From positions 62,001 to 126,000 of the forward strand of contig NZ_QJSU01000010.1 in NCBI RefSeq assembly GCF_003217155.1: a stretch of 64,000 bases of DNA, given 5' to 3'. Source of the DNA: Psychrobacter fozii (GTDB taxonomy: Bacteria > Pseudomonadota > Gammaproteobacteria > Pseudomonadales > Moraxellaceae). A model generated the notes under the pieces. That model made no database searches. It was not told where the DNA came from and was given only the letters and a program-made list of their open reading frames with translations. Shown in pieces: positions 18,239-27,900 of this stretch (position 1 is its first letter; every line of letters begins with the position of its first letter). A program made the position numbers and the translations under genes.

Positions 18239-18830
18239 AATTTTCCTTATGGATTGCCCTATTTTATTTAGAATAATATGCTATTTATGACCAAATCTAG
18301 CCAGTAGCGATCAAATAAAATCAAGGTAAACAATAAATAACTAGTGAATGTAATACTTATCGTAGGGTCGTTTTTATATGCTATTCATATAAAATATTGT
18401 GAGTATTATTGTGATTAACCTATGAGTAATATTCAAATTTAATGGCAGGTATCAATACATCATCTCAAATGACAGCGATACGCCTGTATAAATTAAAAAG
18501 AATTTGCCTAACGGAAGTAGATGGGGTTTACACTGTCATAAGTCAAGCCATCCATCTGGCAATAATACAGTCAATTTTCTATAGACTAGTGACAGCATTA
18601 ACCTTGCTTGAAGTATTCCAAATAAATCGGCACTCGGTTGGCTTGACTCTCTTTTCTATTAAAGCCTGTTTGCCTCAAACCTTTTTGCCTCAGACTTTTA
18701 TAGTTAAAACCTTTGTGATCAAAATCATACAACAGCACTCAATCATTACCACAATTAAATAATGGATTTAGCCCTTAACAAAGCCAGTCGCCACTGTTAC
18801 TATGAAGTTAACTATTAATAGGAACATATA
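18239..18830. other. Long divergent intergenic region, PreP-like gene / uspA pair
   Basis: These 592 bases hold no gene I can support. A 106-codon plus-strand frame is present but has no family resemblance and no ribosome-binding site. A short imperfect direct repeat TTTGCCTCAAACCTTT / TTTGCCTCAGACTTTT lies near 18668-18702. The region is AT-rich and probably carries the promoters of both units. Confidence 0.5.
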
Positions 18831-19292
18831 ATGAGCTACCAACATGTTTTATTAGTCACAGACTTATTGTCCGATGCTGATAAGGTTGCCCTAAAAGCCA
18901 AACGCATCCTTGCAGGCTCTCCTGAAGCCAAACTGACAGTCTTGCATATTGTTGAGGATGATATGGTACGCTTTGGGTTTGAGTTGGTGCCTGCCTCTAG
19001 TCTGTCAGGTGATGTCGATGGCGAACACTGGCAAGAAGCTCGGGCAAATCTAGCACAGTTCTTAGAGCGCAATGAGCTGAGCGCAGTCGACGCTGAGGTA
19101 ACTGCCGCCATATCCAATAGCAAAGGCATCGTCAATTACTGCCAAGAAAAAGCTGTCGACTTACTCATTATCGGACGCCACGAGCGACGTGGTATTGCCG
19201 CTTGGTTAGTTGGGGCGACTGCAGACAACATACTACCAAACGTGCCTTGCGACAGCCTAGTGGTGAAGCTTGATCAGCCTGTAACACAGTAA
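18831..19292 (+). CDS. Universal stress protein A family, first of a tandem pair
   Basis: A 153-residue single-domain UspA protein: the start MSYQHVLLVTDLLSDADKVALKAKRI is the first strand and helix of the fold, and DLLIIGRHERRGIAAWLVGATADNILPNVPCDSLVV is the C-terminal nucleotide-binding-type region. The classical ATP motif GxxGx9G(S/T) is not intact (GRHERRG...GAT), as in E. coli UspA, so ATP binding is doubtful. Usp proteins help cells survive growth arrest and various stresses. The gene begins after ATAGGAACATATA. The next gene, 90 bases on, is a close paralogue. Confidence 0.92.
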   Translation: MSYQHVLLVTDLLSDADKVALKAKRILAGSPEAKLTVLHIVEDDMVRFGFELVPASSLSGDVDGEHWQEARANLAQFLERNELSAVDAEVTAAISNSKGIVNYCQEKAVDLLIIGRHERRGIAAWLVGATADNILPNVPCDSLVVKLDQPVTQ

Positions 19293-19382
19293 TCGATTAT
19301 TCAGAAAAAGATAGCCAACGCTTACTTAACAGCAGCCATGGGTAGTGCTATAGTTAAGATTATCTGCTACGAGGAAAATCTC

Positions 19383-19844
19383 ATGAGTTATCAACATATA
19401 TTACTGGTTACCGACTTATTATCTGATGCTGACGTGGTCGCCCAAAAGGCCAAACGTATCGTCGATAATCGTCCTGGCTCTAAGTTATCAGTATTACATA
19501 TTGTCAAAGATACGATGGTTGGTTTTGGCTATGAGCTGGTGCCCGCCTCAAGCTTATACGATGAGATTGATGACGAACGTTGCCAAGAAGCCCGCGCTAA
19601 ATTGGCAGAATTTTTGGAACGCAACCAGTTAAATGCCGTCAATTCTGAGGTAACCACTGCTATCTCAAACAGCGAAGGTATCGTCAACTACTGTCATAAG
19701 CACGAGGTAGATTTATTGGTCATCGGTCGTCACGAACGCCATGGTATTGTCGCTTGGTTGAGCGGTGCCACTGCAGATAACATCTTACCAAACGTGCCTT
19801 GTGACAGTTTGGTAGTCAGACTAGATAAACCTGTCTCAAAATAG
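19383..19844 (+). CDS. Universal stress protein A family, second of a tandem pair
   Basis: A 153-residue UspA protein that aligns without gaps with the gene upstream (MSYQHILLVTDLLSDAD..., GRHERHGIVAWLSGATADNILPNVPCDSLVV). The pair is therefore a tandem duplication. Conserved positions include the FELVPASSL/YELVPASSL segment and the C-terminal P-C-D-S-L-V-V. The ATG at 19383 follows GAGGAAAATCTC. An ATG 45 bases earlier would add 15 residues absent from the paralogue, so it was not chosen. The products may form a heterodimer. A strong terminator follows. Confidence 0.92.
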   Translation: MSYQHILLVTDLLSDADVVAQKAKRIVDNRPGSKLSVLHIVKDTMVGFGYELVPASSLYDEIDDERCQEARAKLAEFLERNQLNAVNSEVTTAISNSEGIVNYCHKHEVDLLVIGRHERHGIVAWLSGATADNILPNVPCDSLVVRLDKPVSK

Positions 19845-19910
19845 CTTACGTTTTAAAGTTTAGTTAATGAGATTTAAACTAAGTGGCTTGTATTAAAAAT
19901 AGCCCTTAAT

Positions 19911-19950
19911 AAAGCGTTTCATAGAAAATTACTATGGAACGCTTTTTATT
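19911..19950. terminator. Bidirectional terminator between uspA pair and lysR gene
   Basis: AAAGCGTTTCATAG (19911-19924) pairs with CTATGGAACGCTTT (19932-19945) with a single wobble, and T-rich sequence follows. It lies between two converging genes. Confidence 0.85.
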
Positions 19951-19973
19951 GTCTGTTTTTAACGCTTTGACCC

Positions 19974-20909
19974 TTATTCTGATGTCAAAATATCAATAAA
20001 CGTCTGCCAAATGGGACTCTGATGGCGAGCTTTGTGCCAGACTAGCCACCATGTCCGCGATAGATCGATTCCTGCCACATTCACTTGTACTAGTGTACCT
20101 GTTTCCAGCTCTGTCTCAATCACATGCTGCGACAGACAACCCAGTCCAATATCGGCACTGACCATGTTTTTGATGGCTTCTGATTGTTGAATCGCCATAA
20201 TCACCTCCGCATCGGGTAAATGCTTTAGCAACTGCTCATCGATGATCTGCCGCGTACCTGAGCCTGCCTCTCGCACCAATAATGGTAATCGTGCCAGTTG
20301 TTCGATACTAAGCTCGTAGCAATGTTCCACATCATTATAAGCCGCGATATTTACTAGCCACTGGCTGTCACGCTTGGCAAAGATCATTAACGTATCCGTT
20401 CGCCATGCTCGCTGCTCAATGGCCTTCATATCTGTCGGACGCGGCATCCCTTCTACTAGGGCAATATCAATGTTGAGTTGCTCAACCTCAGCGACCACTT
20501 CTTGAGTATTGGCAATATAAGTGTTCACACTCGCATCTGGCAATGCTTTGTATAACTTAGCCAGCAGCGGTGGCAATACATAGTTGCCTATGGTGGTACT
20601 CGCGCCAATATGAATTTGCCCTGCTTGGTGCTTATGATAATGCTCAAGCGTCAATGACTGTCCCAATATCGCTTGCGCTTGCACATAAATGGGATGGGCA
20701 TTGGGATGCTGATTGAGCCGACGTCCAACGCGCTCAAACAACGGCATTTGCAATCTGGATTCAAGCTCAGTCAGCGCGCTACTGACCGCTGACTGTGATA
20801 AATGCAGCTCTTCACCGGCACGGCTGGTGCTGCCTGTCTGATAAATACTCACAAATACCGCCAATTGCTTTAGCGTAATCTTAGGTAGCGTCTGCATCGC
20901 TTTTTTCAT
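19974..20909 (-). CDS. LysR-family transcriptional regulator (YeiE-like position)
   Basis: A 311-residue LTTR. The N-terminal helix-turn-helix reads LKQLAVFVSIYQTGSTSRAGEELHLSQSAVSSALTELESRLQMPLFERVGRRL, and the rest is the periplasmic-binding-protein-like effector domain (IHIGASTTIGNYVLPPLLAKL). It is divergent from a yeiH-type gene. In enterobacteria the LysR protein YeiE stands beside yeiH in the same arrangement and is reported to respond to sulfite, so regulation of the neighbour is the natural inference. The effector here is unproven. Two starts are possible, ATG 20909 and ATG 20897, and neither has a strong ribosome-binding site. Confidence 0.88.
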   Translation of the reverse strand: MKKAMQTLPKITLKQLAVFVSIYQTGSTSRAGEELHLSQSAVSSALTELESRLQMPLFERVGRRLNQHPNAHPIYVQAQAILGQSLTLEHYHKHQAGQIHIGASTTIGNYVLPPLLAKLYKALPDASVNTYIANTQEVVAEVEQLNIDIALVEGMPRPTDMKAIEQRAWRTDTLMIFAKRDSQWLVNIAAYNDVEHCYELSIEQLARLPLLVREAGSGTRQIIDEQLLKHLPDAEVIMAIQQSEAIKNMVSADIGLGCLSQHVIETELETGTLVQVNVAGIDLSRTWWLVWHKARHQSPIWQTFIDILTSE

Positions 20910-21131
20910 TAGTTCATGACGCCTTATGTCAGTTTTTAGCCTGTTTTATTCGCTATACCTATCTTGTTTCAATCTCAATATTTTTACTATCAATCTTGAA
21001 CCATCAGTATTAACCTAAAAAATCGATAGTTTGTATCTTATTAATCTGTTTTTATTATAAATCAGCTTATCTTATACTGTCCATTCATAAACTTATGCTT
21101 ATTTCGATTAATGACAATAGGACAACCTGTC

Positions 21132-22217
21132 ATGAATGCCTTAACCAAAACAGTGACCAACTATCTCCCAAGCAATCGGCACTTAGCAGGATTGCTCGTG
21201 GTGCTGGTCGGTAGCTTATTTTGTTTATGGCTCAATAATGGTCTAGACACTTGGTCGAACGGGCGCATCGTCGGATTATCCTCTTTAACATTAGCGATTT
21301 TGCTCGGTATGCTGTTGGGCAATACGGTATACCCTAATTTCGCCGAGCAGCTAAATGCTGGTGTATGCTTTGCCAAAGGTCAAATCTTGCGCTTAGCCAT
21401 TATGTTTTATGGGTTTAAACTGACGATGACGCAAGTGGCTAGCGTGGGTATGCCAGCAATTATGACCGATGCACTGGTACTGACATCGACCTTTCTATTG
21501 ACCTATTGGCTGGGTACTAGATGGCTAAAAGTCGATAAAAAAACGACTCTATTGATTGGTTCAGGCGCGAGCATTTGCGGAGCAGCCGCAGTCATTGCTG
21601 CAGAGCCAGTGGTCAAAGCAGAAGCTCATAAAGTCACTATCGCTGTGGCAACTGTCGTCGTCTTTGGTACTATTGCGATGCTGCTCTATCCATTTTTGTA
21701 TCATCTTGGCTGGTTACAGCCTTGGCTAAATGCTCAACAATACGGCATTTACACTGGCTCGACCATACACGAAGTGGCGCAAGTCGTGGTCGCAGGTAAC
21801 GCGATCAATCCTGAAGTTGGCAATACAGCCGTCGTGACCAAAATGATACGCGTCATGATGCTCGCCCCTTTTCTACTGATTTTATCCTTTGCTTTAACCA
21901 AGGGTGACAATGACAGTCATGGCGAGACATTGTCATTTGTAGACCGCATCAAACAAGTCAACGTGCCATGGTTCGCCTTTATTTTTATTCTTATCGTTGT
22001 ATTGCACACATGGGTGCCGATGTCTGACAGCTTTGAGCGAAGTATGGTCAAGTTTGATGATGTTTTGCTGACGATGGCTATGTTTGCACTAGGATTGACG
22101 ACTCATCTGAGCGCGATTAAGCAAGCTGGCGTGAAGCCACTCATCTTGGGAGCCATTATGTTTGGCTGGTTAATACTGGGCGGCGGCCTGATTAATATCG
22201 CTATCAGCTCTATCTGA
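21132..22217 (+). CDS. YeiH/UPF0324-family membrane protein, putative sulfite exporter
   Basis: A polytopic inner-membrane protein of 361 residues. The family blocks are LSSLTLAILLGMLLGNTVYP, FAKGQILRLAIMFYGFKLT, the invariant LIGSGASICGAAAVIAAEPVVKA, and GIYTGSTIHEVAQVVVAG. About ten hydrophobic segments are visible. Proteins of this family are annotated as putative sulfate or sulfite exporters, and direct biochemical evidence is thin. ATG 21132 follows AGGA at 21118, ten bases away. ATG 21111, seven codons upstream, is a possible alternative with no ribosome-binding site. It is divergent from the LysR gene, and a TATACT box at 21073-21078 may belong to its promoter. Confidence 0.88.
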   Translation: MNALTKTVTNYLPSNRHLAGLLVVLVGSLFCLWLNNGLDTWSNGRIVGLSSLTLAILLGMLLGNTVYPNFAEQLNAGVCFAKGQILRLAIMFYGFKLTMTQVASVGMPAIMTDALVLTSTFLLTYWLGTRWLKVDKKTTLLIGSGASICGAAAVIAAEPVVKAEAHKVTIAVATVVVFGTIAMLLYPFLYHLGWLQPWLNAQQYGIYTGSTIHEVAQVVVAGNAINPEVGNTAVVTKMIRVMMLAPFLLILSFALTKGDNDSHGETLSFVDRIKQVNVPWFAFIFILIVVLHTWVPMSDSFERSMVKFDDVLLTMAMFALGLTTHLSAIKQAGVKPLILGAIMFGWLILGGGLINIAISSI

Positions 22218-22292
22218 TAGATTCACTTCTTTAGCGCTACACTAGCTCTAAGCTTTAGTACCCTATTATTCATTACACTCCATAAAAACAAG

Positions 22293-22332
22293 AATGCCTA
22301 CAACTATCAAAATAGTATGTAGGCATTTTTGA
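22293..22332 (+). terminator. Intrinsic terminator after the yeiH-like gene
   Basis: AATGCCTAC (22293-22301) pairs with GTAGGCATT (22319-22327), and the loop can extend the stem with ACTAT/ATAGT. TTTGATT follows on the plus strand. Confidence 0.85.
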
Positions 22333-22396
22333 TTCTATATTTTGATGTCAAAGCCATTTGATATTTAACGGCTCCTATCAAATGACAAATGACAGA

Positions 22397-22424
22397 CGAA
22401 AAAAAACGAACCCGAAGGTTCGCT
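22397..22424 (-). terminator. Intrinsic terminator of the csp gene (UUCG tetraloop)
   Basis: On the minus strand GCGAACC-TTCG-GGTTCG is followed by eight T. The exceptionally stable UUCG loop and long U tract make it a strong terminator about 40 bases past the csp stop codon. Confidence 0.85.
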
Positions 22425-22462
22425 TTTCTACATCTATTCATCTATCTGTCTATAAAGACAAA

Positions 22463-22672
22463 TTAGATAGCAACGATGTTATGTGCTTGTGGGCCTTTTT
22501 GACCTTGAGTTACAGTGAACTCAACTTCTTGGCCTTCAGCTAAAGTTTTGAAGCCTGAACCAGTGATTTCGCTGTAATGAGCAAAAACGTCTGCGCCAGT
22601 TTCTGGAGCGATAAAACCAAAGCCTTTAGCTTCGTTGAACCACTTAACTGTACCTTTTTGAGTATCTGACAT
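22463..22672 (-). CDS. Cold-shock protein, CspA family
   Basis: A 69-residue cold-shock-domain protein that binds single-stranded RNA and DNA and acts as an RNA chaperone. RNP1 is KGFGFI (residues 16-21) and RNP2 is VFAHYS (29-34), preceded by [11 protein letters not shown]. The length is normal for the family. AGGA precedes the ATG. The 240 bases upstream to the next gene hold no other gene, so a long 5' leader of the kind that regulates cspA-type mRNAs is possible but was not folded. Confidence 0.96.
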   Translation of the reverse strand: MSDTQKGTVKWFNEAKGFGFIAPETGADVFAHYSEITGSGFKTLAEGQEVEFTVTQGQKGPQAHNIVAI

Positions 22673-22917
22673 ATTGATAATCCTACTTTTTAATTTATTA
22701 ATGGCCTAGTGACCGGTAACGCTTGCAAATAGCTACTGAACGATAAATATTAAAACGAAGGATTATAACTAATACTACGAGGTAATGATTTGGTGCAGAA
22801 CTGCTCTTAAGCTTGGGCGTATTATAAGGGGAACATCCTGATTTCGCAAGTCTTATCTGAGATTTCGTGTAACTGGAGGCCTTTTTTCGCTGTTTTTTGA
22901 CCTATTTTCACTGTTTT

Positions 22918-23349
22918 TTAGGCATTTGGTAATCGGAACAAATACACCGCTACCCCACTACAGACCACCGCTACCGCCCATGCCATCCACATCATATCGG
23001 CAGGTAAACGATAAAATAACATAGATGTCGATATTGCCATCATTATCGTGGCTAACCACTTGGCATAGAAAGGTACTGCATGATTATTTTCCCAATCACG
23101 GACAAACTTTCCAAAGAACTTATGGTTGATCAGCCAAAAATGAAAACGCCTTGAGCTACGCGCCCAGCACCCTGCCGCCAGCAATATAAATGGCGCGGTG
23201 GGCATCACTGGTAGTAACGCCCCCACTATTCCCAATACAAAAAACAGCCAGCCTAACGTCAAAAACAGCCAACGCACGGTAGGGCTCTTCGATTGATTGG
23301 TCTTGGGACGGTGATAAAACGTTTTTTTTGATTGAGTCATAGAAGTCAT
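22918..23349 (-). CDS. YbaN/DUF454 family inner-membrane protein
   Basis: A 143-residue membrane protein with the DUF454 (YbaN) signature: LGWLFFVLGIVGALLPVMPTAPFILLAAGCWARSSRRFHFWLINHKFFGKFVRDW, followed by two more hydrophobic segments. Function is unknown. The start is uncertain: ATG 23349 and ATG 23340 are both plausible, and a TTG at 23382 would lengthen it by 11 residues. None has a convincing ribosome-binding site. Confidence 0.85.
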   Translation of the reverse strand: MTSMTQSKKTFYHRPKTNQSKSPTVRWLFLTLGWLFFVLGIVGALLPVMPTAPFILLAAGCWARSSRRFHFWLINHKFFGKFVRDWENNHAVPFYAKWLATIMMAISTSMLFYRLPADMMWMAWAVAVVCSGVAVYLFRLPNA

Positions 23350-23573
23350 GTTTTTAGACAATACGGCGATAAAGGCAAGCAACTACTGATTTATAAAATA
23401 GCTACCTATATAGGTAAGTAAGCATGCAATACCACCGAAAGCGATACAAGACTATTTTTGCGAGGTTTTTGCTATAAATAGGTAGGTTTGGTTAATGATG
23501 GGTAAATAAACAACCAAACCTATCTCTTACGTTATCTTTATGGATACCTATCTAGGTATTTATCGACTGGTTA

Positions 23574-24875
23574 TTAGTTACCGCCAGTCACTATGCCTAG
23601 CTGCTTGGCTTCTTTGAGCCACATTGGGAACTCTTCTAGCATGTTTTCATACAATGCTTCTTCGCTGATATCATCTAAGTCATCTAGTTCAAAAAAGTCA
23701 CAATTATCAATCACGCGCCCTGCCATGTCGTCTAGTTTTTTTAGGATGCCATAACCACGACCACCCAAGCCCACGAATTGCCAAAATATCGGTAGTTTCG
23801 CCGCTTCCGTCATGACTCTTGTGATACCGCGATTGTCATTCACCCCGCCATCACTGATAAATAGCACGTAGATAGGCACATCTAAGCCGTCCTTTTGGTA
23901 AAACTCCGTCACGGCTTTCATGACTTCGGCTTCATTGTTGATGCGCGGGCCAAGTGCCCATTTGCGCCAGCCGCCATGAGCGTTGTCAATGAAACCGTCA
24001 TAGTTGCTCAGTCCAATCTCGCCCAAATATTGCGGATCTCGGGCAAACGCCCAGCAGTCTAACGCTTGGTCGTCATCGAAGCTCACTGCCAATGGCAATA
24101 TGCGGTTGACCACTTCTTGCACGCGGCCTTTTTTGTACTGTCTGTTCATTGAGCCTGAGGCGTCTAACACCAACGCTACCTTTGCGGTTAATTGCTGCAA
24201 TTGGCGTTTTTCAAGCGATATCGTGGCTTTTTTGGCCAGATTGACCAGTTTTGGGGCTTTGTCTAGCATGACCTTCTCTAACGACAGTTTTGTTTGAACT
24301 GGCGTGACGGTCGCCTCTGCTGCTGTAGAATTACCCTCTTCTACATCGCCACCGAAATGCTGCACGATGGCGGCCAGTCCACCATTAAAGCCTTGCGCGA
24401 CGTTAGATACTCGCCAAACGCCACTTTTACGGTAAAGTTGCATCAGCATACTGGCTTGCTGCTGGGCAAAGTCTGCCGCTTGATATTCTGCTTGTGCTTT
24501 TTGCGACTGCTGCCAAATGCCAATCTCTAACGATTGAATTTGATTCAGCGGTGTGTCGGCTGATAATACAAAAAACAAGCTGTCTATATTCGCAGCCAGT
24601 TTGGATAAATTAACTTCAAACTCGGCTTGGATACCTTTATTCGCCGTTGGCTTTGACTCGCAATGGGTGAGCTTGATTTGCCCGCAAGGTGAAGTTGGCT
24701 GATTGTAAAACACCATGTAATCATCATTGATCAGCTTGCCCGCTGCATCTAAGGCAAAGCAGCTAATGTCCATCTCTATTGGGCTTTGACGAGTGAACTT
24801 AAGCGTGATGGGTGCGGTATCGTCAATAGCAAGGTTGTTTAGAGGCGCGCGTTGTCCGACGGTGAGATGGTTCAT
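23574..24875 (-). CDS. TerD-VWA protein, TerF-like
   Basis: A 433-residue protein whose first about 190 residues resemble the TerD calcium-binding fold of tellurium-resistance proteins (FALDAAGKLINDDYMVFYNQPTSPCGQIKL, then GIQAEFEVNLSKLAANIDSLFFVLSAD, and YRKSGVWRVSNVAQGFNGGLAAIVQHFGGDVEE). The second half is a von Willebrand A domain with the metal site D-A-S-G-S-M and downstream LFISDGGVNDN. This matches TerF-type proteins of the ter stress-response family. Notably no terABCDE genes are present in this window, so the protein is an orphan here. It lies directly downstream of the TrlF gene on the same strand but behind that gene's terminator. AAGGAATACC precedes the ATG. Confidence 0.85.
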   Translation of the reverse strand: MNHLTVGQRAPLNNLAIDDTAPITLKFTRQSPIEMDISCFALDAAGKLINDDYMVFYNQPTSPCGQIKLTHCESKPTANKGIQAEFEVNLSKLAANIDSLFFVLSADTPLNQIQSLEIGIWQQSQKAQAEYQAADFAQQQASMLMQLYRKSGVWRVSNVAQGFNGGLAAIVQHFGGDVEEGNSTAAEATVTPVQTKLSLEKVMLDKAPKLVNLAKKATISLEKRQLQQLTAKVALVLDASGSMNRQYKKGRVQEVVNRILPLAVSFDDDQALDCWAFARDPQYLGEIGLSNYDGFIDNAHGGWRKWALGPRINNEAEVMKAVTEFYQKDGLDVPIYVLFISDGGVNDNRGITRVMTEAAKLPIFWQFVGLGGRGYGILKKLDDMAGRVIDNCDFFELDDLDDISEEALYENMLEEFPMWLKEAKQLGIVTGGN

Positions 24876-24936
24876 GGTATTCCTTATGTTAGATTTCTAT
24901 TCCTTTAAAGATAATAGACTAATTACTGATATTAAA

Positions 24937-24966
24937 AAACCGCTACAGTTTTGCTGTGGCGGTTTA
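24937..24966 (-). terminator. Intrinsic terminator after the TrlF-like gene
   Basis: On the minus strand AAACCGCCACAG pairs with CTGTAGCGGTTT (one wobble, four- to five-base loop) and TTTTTT follows. It separates the TrlF gene from the TerF-like gene. Confidence 0.85.
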
Positions 24967-24994
24967 CACTAAAAACTTAGAAAGTAGTAATAAG

Positions 24995-27900
24995 TTAAGT
25001 CCTATCCTCTATATATTTTATCCTACGATTATTGAATGCACGTATAGTGCCTTCCAAAATATCAACCACTTTACTATTAATATAGCTACTCTCAATCGCC
25101 CCTGAAAAATATTTAATATTATGGTTATCAGTTCGATCAAACTCACAATGTATGATTTGTTCTGCATCACAAACGACTGCAAGGTTTGGATTATGAGTAA
25201 CCATGATTATTTGTCTTTTCTGTTTTGCTTCAGTTAAAACAGGAACTAGTAAACTAACAACCGTTTCGTTATCTAAGTTTTCCTCTGGCTGATCTAAAAT
25301 TATGGGCATATCTCCTTTATCGACTAATAGATAGAAAATCAGGAGTAGAGAGCCTCTTTGACCCGGTGAAAGCTGTTCTATATGAGCATCTTGAAACATT
25401 AGAGTATATCTAGGCTCTAAATACTCTAGACCGAATATGAAATCATAGACTTCATTAGCTGTGGAGCCTTTTCTAAGTAGTGATTTCACACCTGGTAAGT
25501 TTGATGCTCGATCAAGCCGACCATCAAGGTCTACAACAAACTCTAATAGAGATTTTTTCTCGCCAATATCAAATTCGTCCATCATACTTTTAAGTAACGT
25601 TAAGCCTTCATTCTCCCCTCTAAACTCTCCTGTATCTTTTTTAATTAGTCTGAACAGTTTAGTATCGATGATATCAGGTGTGCTATTAATTTCCGCTTTA
25701 AACCTCAACTTATAGTCATTACGTATTAAATTATTATTTTGAATTAACTCTTGAACAGGCCTAAATAATAACTCTCTGTTAAAGCGTTGAGCTTCTAATT
25801 TGTCAAATATCTTCTCTGTAATACCTATCCTTTGCATTTGCAATTTTGTTCTTTGCTCTGGCAACTGATCTAGCTGATCAATTCGATGTTTCAGATTCTC
25901 TATTGATTCAAGCATATCAACCGAACCCAATATTTCGATATGCTTTTCAGTCCAGATTCTTAGCAACTCTAAATAGTTTTGGTATTCTCGTTGCGGTACA
26001 TTTAGCTGATTACTCAATGACTCCTTCTGACTTAGCAAAGCTTTTTTTGTGACTTCAATCATACTGTTATTAGTTTCAATGTTCTTAACTTCATTGGAAA
26101 TAACACTTTCGATTTCTTCTAACTTTTCTTCTTTTACCTCTAATAATAAAAGATCATCTAAATTTATATTTAAGATTTCTGCATCATTTGAAGATTTTTC
26201 TTTGAATGAAGAGTGCAAGCTTTTAACAGCTTCAACACCTTGTACAATATTGTGGTAAGCCCTTCTTTTAAGAGTAAGTTTATATAAATTACCTTTGTTA
26301 ATTTCCTGCTGATTAACTACGTCTTCAATTTGACGATTGGTATCTGCTAACTGTGCAGATATCACCTGCTGGTCTTCAGTCAAAGCATTTGTTGGTTCAG
26401 GTAACTCTGTAGGCTTAGTCCTTGAATGTTCTTGTAATAACCTTTCTTCATGATCTAAACTTTCTTCAATTGCCTTTCGGTTCTCAGATGTCATCTGTTC
26501 TTCAATAGAAGCTATTTCGCGGTTGATTCCATGTAGAGAGCTTCTTAAACCGTCAATCTGGCTTAATAATGGGTTTTCTTGAAGGTTGATCAGCTGTTCA
26601 AAGTCGTAAGCACCTGATCTAGTAACATTATCTGCGTGAGAAAAGATAACAGACCTCAACTCTTTTTCGAAAGCATCTGACTCACCTAGTATATGAGCAT
26701 TACAAAGCTCTTCAAAATGCCCTTGAGGTATGTACTTTACAAGCTCTACATTTCCAAACCCCACTTCTTCATTTAGGTTTTTTTCTACAACTTCTTTATC
26801 TTCCCATAATAATTGTGCATCAAAATGCTTTGCAGGTACTCCTGTTTTGCCTTTGAAACGATTCTTTTGAAGAAATGAAAAGTGCTGACTTTGTTTTGAG
26901 TCACCTAAAAAAGCAATAACATCGGCTAAAGCACTTTTACCACTGCCTTTATTACCAATAATGGCAACTAAATCATGGTTAAGCATTAATTCCGTTCCAT
27001 CTAACCAATTCTCATTGTAAGTGGAACCAATATCTTTATTTATCAACAACTTATCTATAAACAAACTTCTATTGTCTTTGACTAGTTGTAGTTTAGGGGG
27101 GATTCTACCAATAAATGATCTTTTCGCAGGTTCACGTATTGCTTGCTGAAGGCCTTCAAATGTTGGATTAGCTTTTATCCAAGTAATTTTCCCTGATGGG
27201 TAATCACCATAACCGCGACGATTATTATCACCTTGAACACCAACAAACTGATGAGCATCACTCCCAGAAACAGCTAACCTCGGTGTGTTTTTCAAAGCCC
27301 TTTGAAAATCACTAACCCATTTTTTATTTGTTTCTGTTGTTACTCCTGCAAAAGCGGCACAAAGGTCAGAATTTCTCGTTTCGAAGATAGGGGATGTTTC
27401 AAAAAGCCCTAAAACGTAAGCATAGTGTTCTTGCCACTTCACATCGGCTAAACCGTCATTAGTATCAAAAGGCATAAAACCTAAAGCCATATTGTTAGGT
27501 ACGCTAAGAAGTGCTTTTTTATAACTTTCACATGTTATTTCAGCAATCATAGAACCAGCTTCAAGTGCTTTGTCATCAACCTCATCGATCTCAGATTTCT
27601 TAAAGCCTTTTGACTGTAAAAGATCTTCTCCAACAAAGCGGGCTAAATGCTTTAGTGAATAATTCGATAATGGTCGATCAATTAGTGCAATATTTAGACC
27701 CCCTTGGAAGTCATGTAAAACTTGATCATCTACTTCATTTGAAAAAAGCACATGAGCATTAAGGCGACCCGTCATCGGAGCAACTAGTCTTAACTCTATT
27801 CCAGGAAATACTATTTTTTTTAACTCAGGAGCATTCTCTTGAGTTAAACGATGTTTCAAGGCAAACCAGCCATCAAAAGTCCAATAATCCATAATTGCAA

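Noticed and set aside
18442..18762. 106-codon plus-strand open frame in the PreP/uspA gap
   Set aside because: No ribosome-binding site and no domain resemblance, and its composition follows the AT-rich intergenic sequence.
22673..22917. Riboswitch or long thermosensor leader upstream of csp
   Set aside because: A long leader is plausible for this family but no conserved cold-shock box could be picked out by eye.
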